Positions 51,786 to 60,708 are shown, numbered from the stretch's first letter. The stretch is 64,000 nt of DNA from Hyphomicrobiales bacterium (GCA_027489535.1 JAIXZO010000022.1:124001-188000), one strand, 5' to 3'. Notes: generated from the letters alone by a model not told the origin. Made by a program: numbers and translations.

Positions 51786-52961
51786 CTAAGCGGCCGCGCG
51801 CGCGCCGGCGGCGGCGGCTTGACGCGGCGTGACGGCGGCAACGCGCTCGGCGAGCGCGCGGATGTCGCGGCCCAGCGGCTTGTTCGGGGCGAAATCGACG
51901 ACCGGGCGACCGAGATCGGCGGCCTCGGCGGCGAGGTCCGTGTCTCGCCGGATCAGGTAAACCTCGCGGCCGGGAAGCGCGCGGGCGATCTCGGCCTTGC
52001 GGGCCATGCCGCCGATCATCTTGGCTTCGCAGCGATTGACCGCGAAGGCGACGCGGGCGGGATCGACGTCCAGCCGGTCCAACAAGGCGGCCTGTTCGGC
52101 GAGGCGCTTCAGCGCGGGGACTTCGGACGTCCCGGTGACGACGACCGCGTCCGCGCCCGCCAGCAGGGTATCCGTCCATGAAAAGCGGAGCGCGGGCAGA
52201 TCGACGAGAACGGTGGTGTAGAGGTGCGACAGCTGATCGATCAGCGCGAACAAGGCCCGGCCGTTGACCTCGTCGAAGGGGATGCCGCGCGATGCGCTCG
52301 CATAGACGTCGAGGCCGGACGCGTGGCTGGAGACGAAGATCTCGGCCAAGCGGGCATCGAGCCGTTCGGGCCGGGTCATGATTTCGGAAAAGTCGAGCCG
52401 GGCCTCCATATCGAGAAGATCGGCCAAGGCGCCGCTCTGTACGTTGAGGTCCACGGCGGCGATGCGGCCGCCGGACTTCTTGGCCCGACGTGCGGCCGCG
52501 ACGCCGCATTCGGCGACCAAGGTGGTGTTGCCGACGCCGCCCTTGCTGGGAAGAAAGGCGACGACGACGGCCCCGTCGGCGCTCTCCTCGACGACGGCAT
52601 CCGCACGGCGCATCACGTCCGGCAATTCGCGCTGCACGCCCTCTTTCGTCAGCCATTCGCCGCCCGCGCGCACGAGCCGCTTATAGGCGGGAGCCGCAAT
52701 GGAATCGGCGACGTAGACGGTGACGGCGCCCCGGCCCGCGCCTTCGAGGAAGGCGAGCAAGGTTTCTTCCGCCTCCCGGGTCGCGTCGGGGGCCATGACG
52801 ACGACGAGGGCGCGGCGTGCGGCGGCGAAATGCGGATCGGCCGCCAGCGCGGCGGCGGTCGCGACGGCGCGGGTCCGGCGGCCGTGCTGCTCCAGCACCA
52901 GCGTGATGCGGGCGATGGCGTCCTGCGGGGAACCGTTGTGGATGATGAACGCGGCGGACAT
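51786..52961 (-). CDS. cpaE: Tad pilus localisation protein CpaE (TadZ), deviant ATPase
   Basis: CpaE/TadZ positions the Tad machine at a pole. The 391-residue product has a receiver-like N-terminal domain (about 1-125) and a MinD/ParA-type domain. Its P-loop SKGGVGNTTLV (139-149) keeps the first signature Lys but has Asn in place of the P-loop Lys, as in other CpaE proteins with weak or absent ATPase. ATG 52961 follows AAGGAG by 9 bases; ATG 52979 upstream lacks such a site. Confidence 0.92.
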   Translation of the reverse strand: MSAAFIIHNGSPQDAIARITLVLEQHGRRTRAVATAAALAADPHFAAARRALVVVMAPDATREAEETLLAFLEGAGRGAVTVYVADSIAAPAYKRLVRAGGEWLTKEGVQRELPDVMRRADAVVEESADGAVVVAFLPSKGGVGNTTLVAECGVAAARRAKKSGGRIAAVDLNVQSGALADLLDMEARLDFSEIMTRPERLDARLAEIFVSSHASGLDVYASASRGIPFDEVNGRALFALIDQLSHLYTTVLVDLPALRFSWTDTLLAGADAVVVTGTSEVPALKRLAEQAALLDRLDVDPARVAFAVNRCEAKMIGGMARKAEIARALPGREVYLIRRDTDLAAEAADLGRPVVDFAPNKPLGRDIRALAERVAAVTPRQAAAAGARAAA

Positions 52962-52975
52962 GGGATGCGTCTCCT

Positions 52976-53623
52976 TCATCGTGCCGGCGGGGGCGCGGAC
53001 AGGAGATCTTCCCCCGTCAACGTCACCCGCATCGGCGGCATCTGGATCGGGCCTAGGCCCAAAAGGGAGTCGAGAAAGAAGAAGCGGAATTGCAGACCGG
53101 TCAGCGAAACGGTCACGCTCGGGACAGGCCCGCCGGGGCGCTGGACGAAGCCCAACCCGGTCTGCGCATATTCGACGACGACGTTCGCGGTCGTGATCGC
53201 CGGATACAGATCGCACATGCCTGCGTCGTAGGGCGACGCAGCGCCGGTGCAGCTTTGCGCGCCGCGACCGAAAACGATGCGCCGGAGCGCCGCGACGTCG
53301 AACGCGCCGGCGCGCGTGCCCGTGCAGGAGCTGCTCGCACCGCTGCAGATCGATCGGAAATACCCCGCCGGGACCGGCGCGCCCGCATTGCTGCCGGGAA
53401 CGACGTCGAGCAGCGTGACGAGCCCGGAATCGACCGGGTTCGAGACGACGGCGAGGCGCGCGCCGCGTTCGACCGCCTTCAGCGCGCGGTTCCATTGGTG
53501 GAAGGCGAAGAGAAATTCGACCGCGCCGAACAGGAACACGAAGACCAGCGGAATCAGGATCGCCGCTTCCACGAAGGTCGCGCCGGATTCGTCGCGAGCG
53601 AGGCGTCGGGAAAGGGTGCGCAT
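52976..53623 (-). CDS. TadE/TadG-type pseudopilin (longer)
   Basis: The 215-residue product has a TadE-like N-terminus: RRLARDESGATFVEAAILIP, then a membrane helix, with the Glu of the pseudopilin processing site. A periplasmic domain with a Cys-rich part (ICSGASSSCTGTR; QSCTGAASPYDAGMC) follows. The frame can also start at GTG 53632, which overlaps the next gene's stop. It is likely processed by a prepilin peptidase and forms part of the Tad apparatus. Confidence 0.8.
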   Translation of the reverse strand: MRTLSRRLARDESGATFVEAAILIPLVFVFLFGAVEFLFAFHQWNRALKAVERGARLAVVSNPVDSGLVTLLDVVPGSNAGAPVPAGYFRSICSGASSSCTGTRAGAFDVAALRRIVFGRGAQSCTGAASPYDAGMCDLYPAITTANVVVEYAQTGLGFVQRPGGPVPSVTVSLTGLQFRFFFLDSLLGLGPIQMPPMRVTLTGEDLLSAPPPAR

Positions 53624-53628
53624 GGCGG

Positions 53629-54138
53629 TCACAACCCGATCACGCGTTCGGCATGCGCGACGCGGAAGCGCAGCGTATCGAGCCCCAGCAGGCGAAGCGT
53701 CCCGAGCCCCGGATACGCGAGCTCCGCACTGACTTCGATGGTGCGGACGTCCGCCGTCCCGCGATAGGTGCGCTCCCGCGTGACGGAGTCGATCGGATTG
53801 GCGACGGTGGTGACGACGGCGCAAAAGCCGCTGCACGAGCCTGCCGTCACCGTCAGGGCGGGCGGATTCCACCAGGAGACGCGGCGCGCCCCGTTGCCGT
53901 CCACCGTGCCGTAAACGGCGAGAAGCCGCGCCTGCTCGGCAGCCGCCGCCGGATCGCTCGTGCGAGCCAGATACCGCGCCGTATCCCGCACGGCCGTTTC
54001 CACCAGATGGCGGTCGTAAAACAGCTTCGAGAATTCGAACACGCCGAAGAACAACAAAAACAGCACCGGCATCACCACGGCCGCCTCGACCATGGCAGCC
54101 CCGCTCTCGTCCCGCCGCAATCGATGAAACGCGCGCAT
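53629..54138 (-). CDS. tadE: TadE-type pseudopilin (shorter)
   Basis: The 169-residue product has the TadE signature: FHRLRRDESGAAMVEAAVVM, then PVLFLLFFGVFEFSKLFYDR. A periplasmic part follows with one Cys pair (GSCSGFCAVV). ATG 54138 was used; GTG 54150 overlaps the TadG-type stop (GTGA). Pseudopilins of this type are needed for Flp pilus formation in Caulobacter and Aggregatibacter. Confidence 0.85.
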   Translation of the reverse strand: MRAFHRLRRDESGAAMVEAAVVMPVLFLLFFGVFEFSKLFYDRHLVETAVRDTARYLARTSDPAAAAEQARLLAVYGTVDGNGARRVSWWNPPALTVTAGSCSGFCAVVTTVANPIDSVTRERTYRGTADVRTIEVSAELAYPGLGTLRLLGLDTLRFRVAHAERVIGL

Positions 54139-54146
54139 GTCCCGCC

Positions 54147-55676
54147 TCACCGGTAAAGCTGAACGATGTCGCGGGATGTGCCGCCGTCGGAGCTTCCCTC
54201 GACGACGTCGACCAGCTCGACCCAGATCGTGTCTTCCTTGCCGCTCTCGACCGGCTCCGTGATGAAGAAGCGGGCGAAGGCGGCGACGGGAAGCTTGTCG
54301 GACGAGCCGCCCTTGATGGGGCCGCCGTTGGCGGGATCATCCAGCGCCATACAGTCGAGAACCGCACCGTAGAGCAGCCGCCGATCCGGATCGTCGGACA
54401 GACCCTTGCCCGTGAAGCAGGCGGGCGTGCCCGTTTCGCGGCCGGGCGAGCGATCGCCGACGAGTCCGTTGGCGATTTCGTAGCGATAGACGTCGTAGCG
54501 CGCGGGCGTGTTGGCGTTGGAGTAGGCGACGCCGCTTGCATCGGTCGGCTTGGCGGCCGTTCCGTGATTGACGCTCCAATAGCCGTCGAAATCCCACGCG
54601 CCGTCGCCGATGCGGCCCTGCATGAAGCTGGAAAACTGAGCTGCGGAACAGGTGCCGGTTGCAAAGCAGCGATCGCGGGTGAGACCGCGGGCCTGCGTGG
54701 GATCGGTCGACGGAGTTGCGTTGCACGCATTGCCGCCGCCGGTTTTGCCGGTCGTGTAGCCCTTGCGAACGTTGAGCGCGGGGCGATACGCCGCATCGCC
54801 TCGGTTTTTGCTCTGGTCGGACTCGTACATGTCGAAACGCACGTTGACGGCCGTGCGCACGCTGGCGATCGCGCCCGTACGCAACTCGACGCCGCTGCGG
54901 AGGAAGCACGCGGGCGGGCGGGCTTGGGCGATCATGTCGCGAATTTCATTCGCACCCCGCCCGTCGCCCGGCTGCAGATAACCGAAATTGCCGGGGTAGT
55001 AGCTTGCACCCGAGCCCTGCGCCTTGAGCTGGATGAGACGTCGACGGACCGTGGGATCCGTCATCGCCTGCTTGAGGGAGATCGAAGAGCCCTCGAAGGG
55101 ATTGCAGATGTAGAGCGGCGTGAAATCGCACACCGCCTGATCGAAACCCGCCACCGCGACGGCGGCGGTTGCGGCGGTGTTGCCCGCCGCACCGAACAAG
55201 GTCGCAGGGAATATCGTGCCGAGGGTGACGGGCTCGACGCGCACCTCCACGAAGCGTGCGGAGGCGGAGTCGGGTGCGAGGTCCGCCGCGGTGATCGGAT
55301 CGTCGTCGCTTGCAGGCAGGGTCGCCAAGAAACGCATCGAGGCGATCCGCACCGCGCCGCGCCGCGTGCCGAGCGCCTGCGTGTTGGCGACGAGCGAGAC
55401 GGCGGCATTTTCGGCGCGGGCGACGGACGTCGCCTTGGAGTCCAGTTCCGCCGCGGCGGCGAGAGCGGCGGCGTCCGCAGCCTTCTGCATCTCCGTCTGA
55501 AGATTGGACAAGCGCGCGCCGTCGACCGCAAGCAACGATCCGCCGATGACGGTGAGCAGCATCAAGGTGGCGAGCGGAAGGACGTAACCGTCCTCATTGC
55601 GCACCAAGCGCATGCCCGACTCACGGATGCGGCGCGCTCGAGCCGCCGAAGACCGGAACGGGGAAAGGCTACGCAT
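54147..55676 (-). CDS. tadG: TadG-type pilus protein
   Basis: The 509-residue product has one N-terminal helix in RNEDGYVLPLATLMLLTVIG, the TadG start, and DGARLSNLQTEMQKAADAAA typical of TadG/putative Flp-pilus-assembly proteins. The large periplasmic part has about ten cysteines (ICNPFEG, ACFLRSG, NACNATP, DRCFATGTCS, ACFTGKG, LDCMALD), enough for several disulfides. I see no von Willebrand MIDAS motif. GGGAGGG lies about 11 bases before ATG. It leads the pseudopilin trio. Confidence 0.82.
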   Translation of the reverse strand: MRSLSPFRSSAARARRIRESGMRLVRNEDGYVLPLATLMLLTVIGGSLLAVDGARLSNLQTEMQKAADAAALAAAAELDSKATSVARAENAAVSLVANTQALGTRRGAVRIASMRFLATLPASDDDPITAADLAPDSASARFVEVRVEPVTLGTIFPATLFGAAGNTAATAAVAVAGFDQAVCDFTPLYICNPFEGSSISLKQAMTDPTVRRRLIQLKAQGSGASYYPGNFGYLQPGDGRGANEIRDMIAQARPPACFLRSGVELRTGAIASVRTAVNVRFDMYESDQSKNRGDAAYRPALNVRKGYTTGKTGGGNACNATPSTDPTQARGLTRDRCFATGTCSAAQFSSFMQGRIGDGAWDFDGYWSVNHGTAAKPTDASGVAYSNANTPARYDVYRYEIANGLVGDRSPGRETGTPACFTGKGLSDDPDRRLLYGAVLDCMALDDPANGGPIKGGSSDKLPVAAFARFFITEPVESGKEDTIWVELVDVVEGSSDGGTSRDIVQLYR

Positions 55677-55703
55677 GACTTGAACTCCCTCCCCTCTCAG
55701 GCT

Positions 55704-55982
55704 TCAGCGGCTCGATTGCTTGGTCGTCGACGCGCCCTTCGGCTCGGTGATCTCGCCGGTGCGGTAGCGTTCGACGGCTTTTTGGAGTCGCGCACCGTCA
55801 TGGACGATGCGGGTGTCGCGGGAATGCGCGGGCCAAGGATCGATGACCTGCACGGCCATGTTGCGGGCCACGGCGTCCCCGAAAGACGGAGAGAGGGAAC
55901 TGCGACGATCCAGATATTCGGCGCAGGCGCCCAAAGGAGCGGCGACGAGAAGGAGGACGACGGTTTTGGCGATGCGGTTCAT
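55704..55982 (-). CDS. Short lipoprotein in the CpaD position
   Basis: The 92-residue product has a lipobox (VAAPLGAC, Cys20) and a segment FGDAVARNMAVQVIDPWPAH like the C-terminal part of CpaD, the small lipoprotein next to the Tad secretin. It is much shorter than CpaD (about 200 residues or more) and lacks its N-terminal domain. It lies 15 bp after cpaC. It may be a minimal pilotin for the secretin; that role is inference. Confidence 0.72.
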   Translation of the reverse strand: MNRIAKTVVLLLVAAPLGACAEYLDRRSSLSPSFGDAVARNMAVQVIDPWPAHSRDTRIVHDGARLQKAVERYRTGEITEPKGASTTKQSSR

Positions 55983-55997
55983 GATCGTCGCTCCTGC

Positions 55998-57599
55998 TCA
56001 GCGCTTGACGGGGACGGGCTTGGGAACGGGCGCGGCGACGGATTTGGCCGGAGCGGCGGAGACGGCGGCGTCGGACATCGGAGCCGCATCGATGATATGG
56101 CCGTAGGACCCCAGCGCCTTGCCCTTCGCCGACAGCCGCTCGCGGGTCTTGGGATCCGCGTTTTCAACTTTGCCGCCCAAGAAGAAGTCGGGATCGTTGA
56201 CGGGTTTGCTGCCGTCGAATGGCGTCGACAGCGCAACGCCCGGCCGGACCGGCTGCACCAGATGCGGCGTCACGATGACGACCAGTTCCGTCTCGCGCTG
56301 CTGGAAGGCCGAACTGCGGAACAGCGTGCCGATGACGGGCAGCGAACCCAGCCAGGGCAGTTGCTCGATGGTGCGCGAGGTTTGCGCCTGAATGAGCCCG
56401 GCGATGGCGAAGCTTTGGCCGTCGCGCAGTTCCACCGTGGTCTTGGCGCGACGCTTGACGAGGCCCGGCACTTCGACGCCGCCGACCTTGACGCCGTTGG
56501 TCGGGTCGAGCTCGCTGACTTCGGGCTCGATGCGCAGATTGATGAGGCCGTTGCGCAGGACGGTGGGGGTGAAGGCAAGGCCGACGCCGTATTCCTTGAA
56601 GGCGATGGTGGTCGTCGGGAAGCCGTTGGACGTCGTGGAATTGACCGGGACGGGAAATTCGCCGCCCGCGAGGAAGCTGGCCGTATCGCCCGACATGGCG
56701 ATGAGGTTCGGCTCGCCCAGACGGCGCACGAGGCCGCGGCCTTCGAGCGCGTTGATGAAGGCGTCGATCTGGTTGCCCTTGTCCGCCAGCGTCGTGAACA
56801 CCTGCGCGAATTGGGGATTGCCGGTGACGGCCGAGCCGAGGACCGCGAGCGGCCCCGCGACGCCGCCGCCCGCCGTATCCGCCCCGCTGTTGACGACGGA
56901 CGGATTGCCGATCGCGCCCGAGCGGATGCCGCGGCGGTCTCCGAGATATTCGAGCCTGACGCCGAGTTCGCGCCCCGCGTCGCGCTGCACTTCGACGAAG
57001 CGCACCTTCAGCATCACCTGCTGCGGAGACGTGATCCGCGTCGTGTTGACCACGCCGCCGCCGACCAGCCCGGAAGCGACGTCGAAGGCGCGGTCGACGG
57101 TTTGGGCGTCGCCCGCGGTGCCGCTGAGCACCACCTTGTCGTCGAAGCCGCGCACGCGGATGTCTCGGTTGCCGGTGCTCTCGTGGATGCGGGCTTCGAG
57201 CATGGCCACGTCGATGCCGACCTCGACGTCGATGACGGCCAAGAGCTTCCGATCCTTGTCGAAGACCGAGATGTTGGTGGTGCCGATCTTCTTGCCGAGG
57301 ACGTAGAGCGTCTGGTCGCTGATCGGGATGACGTCGGCGACGTCGGAGGAGCCGACCATCACGTCGGAGAAGGAGAAGTCGAGGCGCGTGGTCTGCGACT
57401 TGTTGAGCGTGACCCGGAGGCGCTGGAAGGTCGCATTGGTGGCGGAGCGCATCCTCGGATCGACGCCGGGTTCCTGCCCGAAGGACGGGCGCGGAAGGCT
57501 CAAGCTCGTGCCGCAGACCAAAGCGACGAGGCCGAGGCGGGCGGAAGCGCGGAGCACCGCGTGGCCGGACGAAGACGGGACGGCGGAAATGCGGAGCAT
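55998..57599 (-). CDS. cpaC: Tad outer-membrane secretin CpaC (RcpA)
   Basis: CpaC forms the outer-membrane pore for Flp pili. The 533-residue precursor has a signal sequence ending near PSFGQ, N0/BON-like domains (QTTRLDFSFSDVMVGSSDVA, VDVAMLEARIHESTGNRDIR-type), and a secretin core (VMLKVRFVEVQRDAGRELGV, FLAGGEFPVPV, IEQLPWLGSLPVIGTLFRSS). A Pro/Ala tail follows. ATG 57599 gives a normal length; the longer frame upstream shadows cpaB. Confidence 0.93.
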   Translation of the reverse strand: MLRISAVPSSSGHAVLRASARLGLVALVCGTSLSLPRPSFGQEPGVDPRMRSATNATFQRLRVTLNKSQTTRLDFSFSDVMVGSSDVADVIPISDQTLYVLGKKIGTTNISVFDKDRKLLAVIDVEVGIDVAMLEARIHESTGNRDIRVRGFDDKVVLSGTAGDAQTVDRAFDVASGLVGGGVVNTTRITSPQQVMLKVRFVEVQRDAGRELGVRLEYLGDRRGIRSGAIGNPSVVNSGADTAGGGVAGPLAVLGSAVTGNPQFAQVFTTLADKGNQIDAFINALEGRGLVRRLGEPNLIAMSGDTASFLAGGEFPVPVNSTTSNGFPTTTIAFKEYGVGLAFTPTVLRNGLINLRIEPEVSELDPTNGVKVGGVEVPGLVKRRAKTTVELRDGQSFAIAGLIQAQTSRTIEQLPWLGSLPVIGTLFRSSAFQQRETELVVIVTPHLVQPVRPGVALSTPFDGSKPVNDPDFFLGGKVENADPKTRERLSAKGKALGSYGHIIDAAPMSDAAVSAAPAKSVAAPVPKPVPVKR

Positions 57600-57651
57600 G
57601 ACGGCGACCTTTTCAAATCGATTGTTCCGGCGAAGCCGCGCGGACGCGGCC

Positions 57652-58656
57652 TCAAAATTCGCGCGGGGTCCGGATCGGCCCCGAAAGGGCGGCCTGAGGG
57701 GCGGAGACGGCGGACGCCGCATCGGCCGGCCGGGCCACCGGGAGAGGAATGACCTTGGCCTCCGCAGCCTTTTCGTCCTGCTCGGGCCGGACGACGTATT
57801 GCTCGCGCTTGGATCCGCCGCGGACGACGTTGACGACGGACTCGCGCTTGAACGGGAGGATCGTCGCGGTGTGCTCGATTTCCGCGGCCGGGGCTGCGGC
57901 GGCGACGGGCCCGGAGGCTTGCGGCTGCGCATCGACGACGGCGTCGGAAAGGCCGAGATCGGCCGTGGTGACGCGGCGGACGCTCTCGGACTCCGCTTGG
58001 CCGGGCTGGCGCAAGACGAGAGACAGACGGCCGACGCCTTGCGCCAAGATGATCTTCTGCGCCTGCTGGACGGCGAGTTCGAGCGTGACCGCCCGCGCCA
58101 CGACCGGCTTGTCCTGCCGGTCTCCGGTGGCCTGATCGACGGCGAGAACGCGCACGTTCTGCAGCAGCACGTCGGCAAAGGCCTGCGTGCCGGAGGAGCC
58201 CCCGGCTTCGCCGCGGGTGACGACAACGTCCACCCGGTCTCCCGGCATGACGAAGCCCGCGACGCCGCGCACGTCGTCGACGCGGACGGTGACGGCGCGC
58301 ATGCCCTCTTCGATCAGCGTCGACAGGGAGGCCCGCTGATTGGGGCCGGTCACCTTCGACACGAGGATCGGTTCGTTTTTCTGGATGGGACCGAGCGCCA
58401 CGCGGCGGCCGCCGTCGAGAAGTTCGGCGCGGGTGGCGAAGGCGCCCTCCGGCACGTTGTCCGACGGCCAGGGAATTTCGGCGAGGTTGTCGGCGCTGAG
58501 CGTCGCGCCGAAGGGCAGAGACTGCGAGGCGACCACCACGGTGCCGCCGGCCGATGCCGCGCCGCCGCGTCCGTTGAGCAGTCCGCGCGTCAGGAATACC
58601 GCCAGAGAGCCGAGCGTCAGCGCCACGCCCAAGGCCACGATCGTCGTCATACGCAT
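57652..58656 (-). CDS. cpaB: Tad pilus assembly protein CpaB (RcpC)
   Basis: CpaB/RcpC is an inner-membrane-anchored periplasmic protein with a SAF domain. The 334-residue product has an N-terminal helix (MTTIVALGVALTLGSLAVFL), the SAF-like VVVASQSLPFGATLSADNLA, and GFVMPGDRVDVVVTRG. A long, poorly conserved tail follows, rich in Ala and Pro. GGGGGGAG precedes the ATG. It is the second gene of the locus after flp. Confidence 0.92.
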   Translation of the reverse strand: MRMTTIVALGVALTLGSLAVFLTRGLLNGRGGAASAGGTVVVASQSLPFGATLSADNLAEIPWPSDNVPEGAFATRAELLDGGRRVALGPIQKNEPILVSKVTGPNQRASLSTLIEEGMRAVTVRVDDVRGVAGFVMPGDRVDVVVTRGEAGGSSGTQAFADVLLQNVRVLAVDQATGDRQDKPVVARAVTLELAVQQAQKIILAQGVGRLSLVLRQPGQAESESVRRVTTADLGLSDAVVDAQPQASGPVAAAAPAAEIEHTATILPFKRESVVNVVRGGSKREQYVVRPEQDEKAAEAKVIPLPVARPADAASAVSAPQAALSGPIRTPREF

Positions 58657-58767
58657 GTCGCTCCCCCCTCGGGATGCTCATCGATGGAAGAAGCCGACGC
58701 CCGCCCCGCACGGGCGTCGGCTAGAGAGCCCGCGATCCTTGCGGATCGAGACCTCGTCTCGTCCGCG

Positions 58768-58941
58768 TCAGCCGAGGCTGAGCGCCGTCGCCAGGCTCTG
58801 CCACTGCGTGCCGACCCAAGGGCCGATCAACAGAATGGAACCGACCGCGGCGACGGTGATGATTCCGATGAGGAGCGAATACTCTACGAGAGCAGCACCC
58901 TCTTCATCCTTTTGGAGACGTTCGAGCAAGAATTTACGCAT
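58768..58941 (-). CDS. flp: Flp-type pilin
   Basis: The 57-residue prepilin from ATG 58941 has the Flp leader and core: MRKFLLERLQKDEEGAALVE, then YSLLIGIITVAAVGSILLIG. The prepilin peptidase would cut at the G/A before ALVEYSLL, leaving the Glu5-Tyr6 pair typical of Flp. GGAAGG lies 8 bases before the ATG; earlier in-frame starts lack this. It heads the tad operon. No prepilin peptidase (cpaA/tadV) is seen in the window. Confidence 0.92.
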   Translation of the reverse strand: MRKFLLERLQKDEEGAALVEYSLLIGIITVAAVGSILLIGPWVGTQWQSLATALSLG

Positions 58942-59446
58942 TACACGACCTTCCTCTATGACACTTACGCCAATTCGATTTGCCGGTGAGCGTTTGAATG
59001 CATTACATTCCGTTACGTTCACGCTTAGCGGACGTAAGGGAAGCTTGAGCTTAGGGTTGAGTCAATAGGACGAATCACGAATAGGTGGTGGTTTGGCCAT
59101 TGATCGAACGCTTTTCGACGGCGCAGCGAAAATTTCCGCCACTGTCGTTTTTAAAAATAATCAATAAAATCAGTAATTTATTGGCAGTCGTATTCCTCGA
59201 TGAGCGGATTCGGAAGCAAACTAAAAAAGTTTACGTAACGGTAGATGCAACCTGACTGCGACCGCCGAAATCGAGCCCCGTCGCGCTGCGCGGGGATCGA
59301 AGACCGCGGATTGCGAATTGCTTTCGGCATCCTCGCGCAGAAGAATGCGGTCCGCCGGAACCGTCGTTCCGTGCGCCCGACAAGAGAGAGCCGGCCGGAT
59401 CAAGGCCGCGCCGAACCGGCGTTCTACGCCCAAGGAAGGATCGACC
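58942..59446. promoter_or_regulatory. 505-bp AT-rich divergent region between flp and cobW-type gene
   Basis: No gene is supported here. Near flp lies an inverted repeat with arms TTACGT (59013-59018) and ACGTAA (59032-59037) and an inner CGC-TTA-GCG. Next is AAGCT-TG-AGCTT (59041-59052). Further on, about 59147-59190 and 59219-59236 are strikingly A+T-rich for this genome, with runs of A and T. This fits promoter, upstream-element or curved DNA for the divergent pilin and GTPase genes. No riboswitch fold could be matched. Confidence 0.5.
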
Positions 59447-60520
59447 GTGTCCCGCATTCCCGTCACCGTGCTCACGGGCTTTCTCGGCAGCGGCAAGACC
59501 ACCCTGCTCAATCACCTGCTGCGCGACCCGTCGGTGTCGGACACGGCTCTGATCATCAACGAGTTCGGCGAAATCTCGATCGACCATCTGCTGGTGGAAC
59601 AGGCCATCGAGAATACGGTCGTGCTGCAGAACGGCTGCATCTGCTGCACCGTACGCGGCGATCTGGTGGATACGCTGATCGAATTGGAAGCCAAGCGCGA
59701 CCGCGGCGACGTGCCGGGCTTCTCGCGCGTGGCCATCGAAACGACGGGGCTCGCGGACCCGACCCCCATTCTCCAGACCTTGGCGACCGACCCCGTACTG
59801 TCGAAGCGCTTTCGCCTGCAGGCCGTGGTCTCGACGGTGGACGCGGTGAACGGTTCGACGACGCTCGACCGCTATCCGGAAGCGGTACGGCAGGCGAGTT
59901 CGGCGGATCTGCTGCTGCTGACGAAGACGGATCTGGCCTCGCCCGCCGCCGTATCGGGCCTCGAAGAACGGCTGATGCGGATCAACCCGGGCGTCGAGAT
60001 CCGCCGCGTGACGCATGGAGATATTCCCACCGACGCGGTGTTCGGCGCGTGTGCGGTCGGCCCCGACATGACGCCCGGCAGCCTGCAACGGTGGCTCGGC
60101 ACGGCGACGCTGGAGCGTCTGGACGCCCATGATCACGGGCACGGGCACGGGCATGGGCACGAGCACGATCATGGGCACGACCATCACGATCACGCGCATG
60201 ACAACGACCCGAACCGGCACGACGCGCATGTGCGCGCGTTCAGCGTCGTGTTCGACCGCCCGATGAAGGAGGAGGCGGTGGAGATGTGGCTGTCCTCGAT
60301 CCTGTCGCTGCGCAGCGAGGACATGCTGCGCATCAAGGGCGTGGTGAACATCGAGAACCGTCCGGGCCCGATGGTGATTCAGGCCGTGCAGAACCTCGTC
60401 CACCCCCCGATCCGCATGGCCGCCTGGCCCGATGCCGACAAGCGCACGCGCCTCGTCTTCATCACGCGCGACATTCCCAAGGAAGCGTTGGAAGCGAGCT
60501 TGGCGGTTTTGGCCGGATAA
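59447..60520 (+). CDS. CobW/COG0523-family GTPase with His-rich insert
   Basis: A metal-chaperone-type GTPase. The 357-residue product has Walker A (TGFLGSGKTTLLNHLL, residues 10-25), the metal site CICC (64-67, in QNGCICCTVRGDL), ETTGLADPTPI and the guanine motif LLLTKTDL. A His/Asp/Gly-rich loop (about residues 226-255) separates it from the C-terminal CobW domain. GTG 59447 follows AAGGAAGGA by 6 bases. Zinc is the commonest metal for this class; cobalt or another metal is possible, and no Zur or B12 element was matched upstream. Confidence 0.9.
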   Translation: MSRIPVTVLTGFLGSGKTTLLNHLLRDPSVSDTALIINEFGEISIDHLLVEQAIENTVVLQNGCICCTVRGDLVDTLIELEAKRDRGDVPGFSRVAIETTGLADPTPILQTLATDPVLSKRFRLQAVVSTVDAVNGSTTLDRYPEAVRQASSADLLLLTKTDLASPAAVSGLEERLMRINPGVEIRRVTHGDIPTDAVFGACAVGPDMTPGSLQRWLGTATLERLDAHDHGHGHGHGHEHDHGHDHHDHAHDNDPNRHDAHVRAFSVVFDRPMKEEAVEMWLSSILSLRSEDMLRIKGVVNIENRPGPMVIQAVQNLVHPPIRMAAWPDADKRTRLVFITRDIPKEALEASLAVLAG

Positions 60521-60554
60521 GGCGTAGGTAAGCGCAGGGACGCCCCTTGGAAGG

Positions 60555-60659
60555 CCTCATGGCGGGAGGCCCGGAGGGCCGTCTCGAACCACGTGGTTTT
60601 CGGGTGCCGGCAGTAGATGGTTCGAGACGCCCCGCTTTGCGGGGCTCCTCACCATGAGG
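60555..60659. repeat. Palindromic intergenic repeat A
   Basis: Outer arms CCTCATGG (60555-60562) and CCATGAGG (60652-60659), and inner arms GTCTCGAACCA (60581-60591) and TGGTTCGAGAC (60618-60628) form nested inverted repeats. Such units recur between genes in Rhizobiales genomes. Copy number here cannot be known from one window. Confidence 0.8.
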
Positions 60660-60708
60660 TCTTTTGGGGGGCAGCACTTTTGCCGACTGCCGCCGCAACC
60701 CCGCAGTT

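Noticed and set aside
59120-59150. GCCACTG motif upstream of the CobW-type gene, as part of a cobalamin riboswitch
   Set aside because: The B12 box (AGCC-N-GGAGACC-type) and other conserved blocks are missing downstream, so the motif alone is chance.
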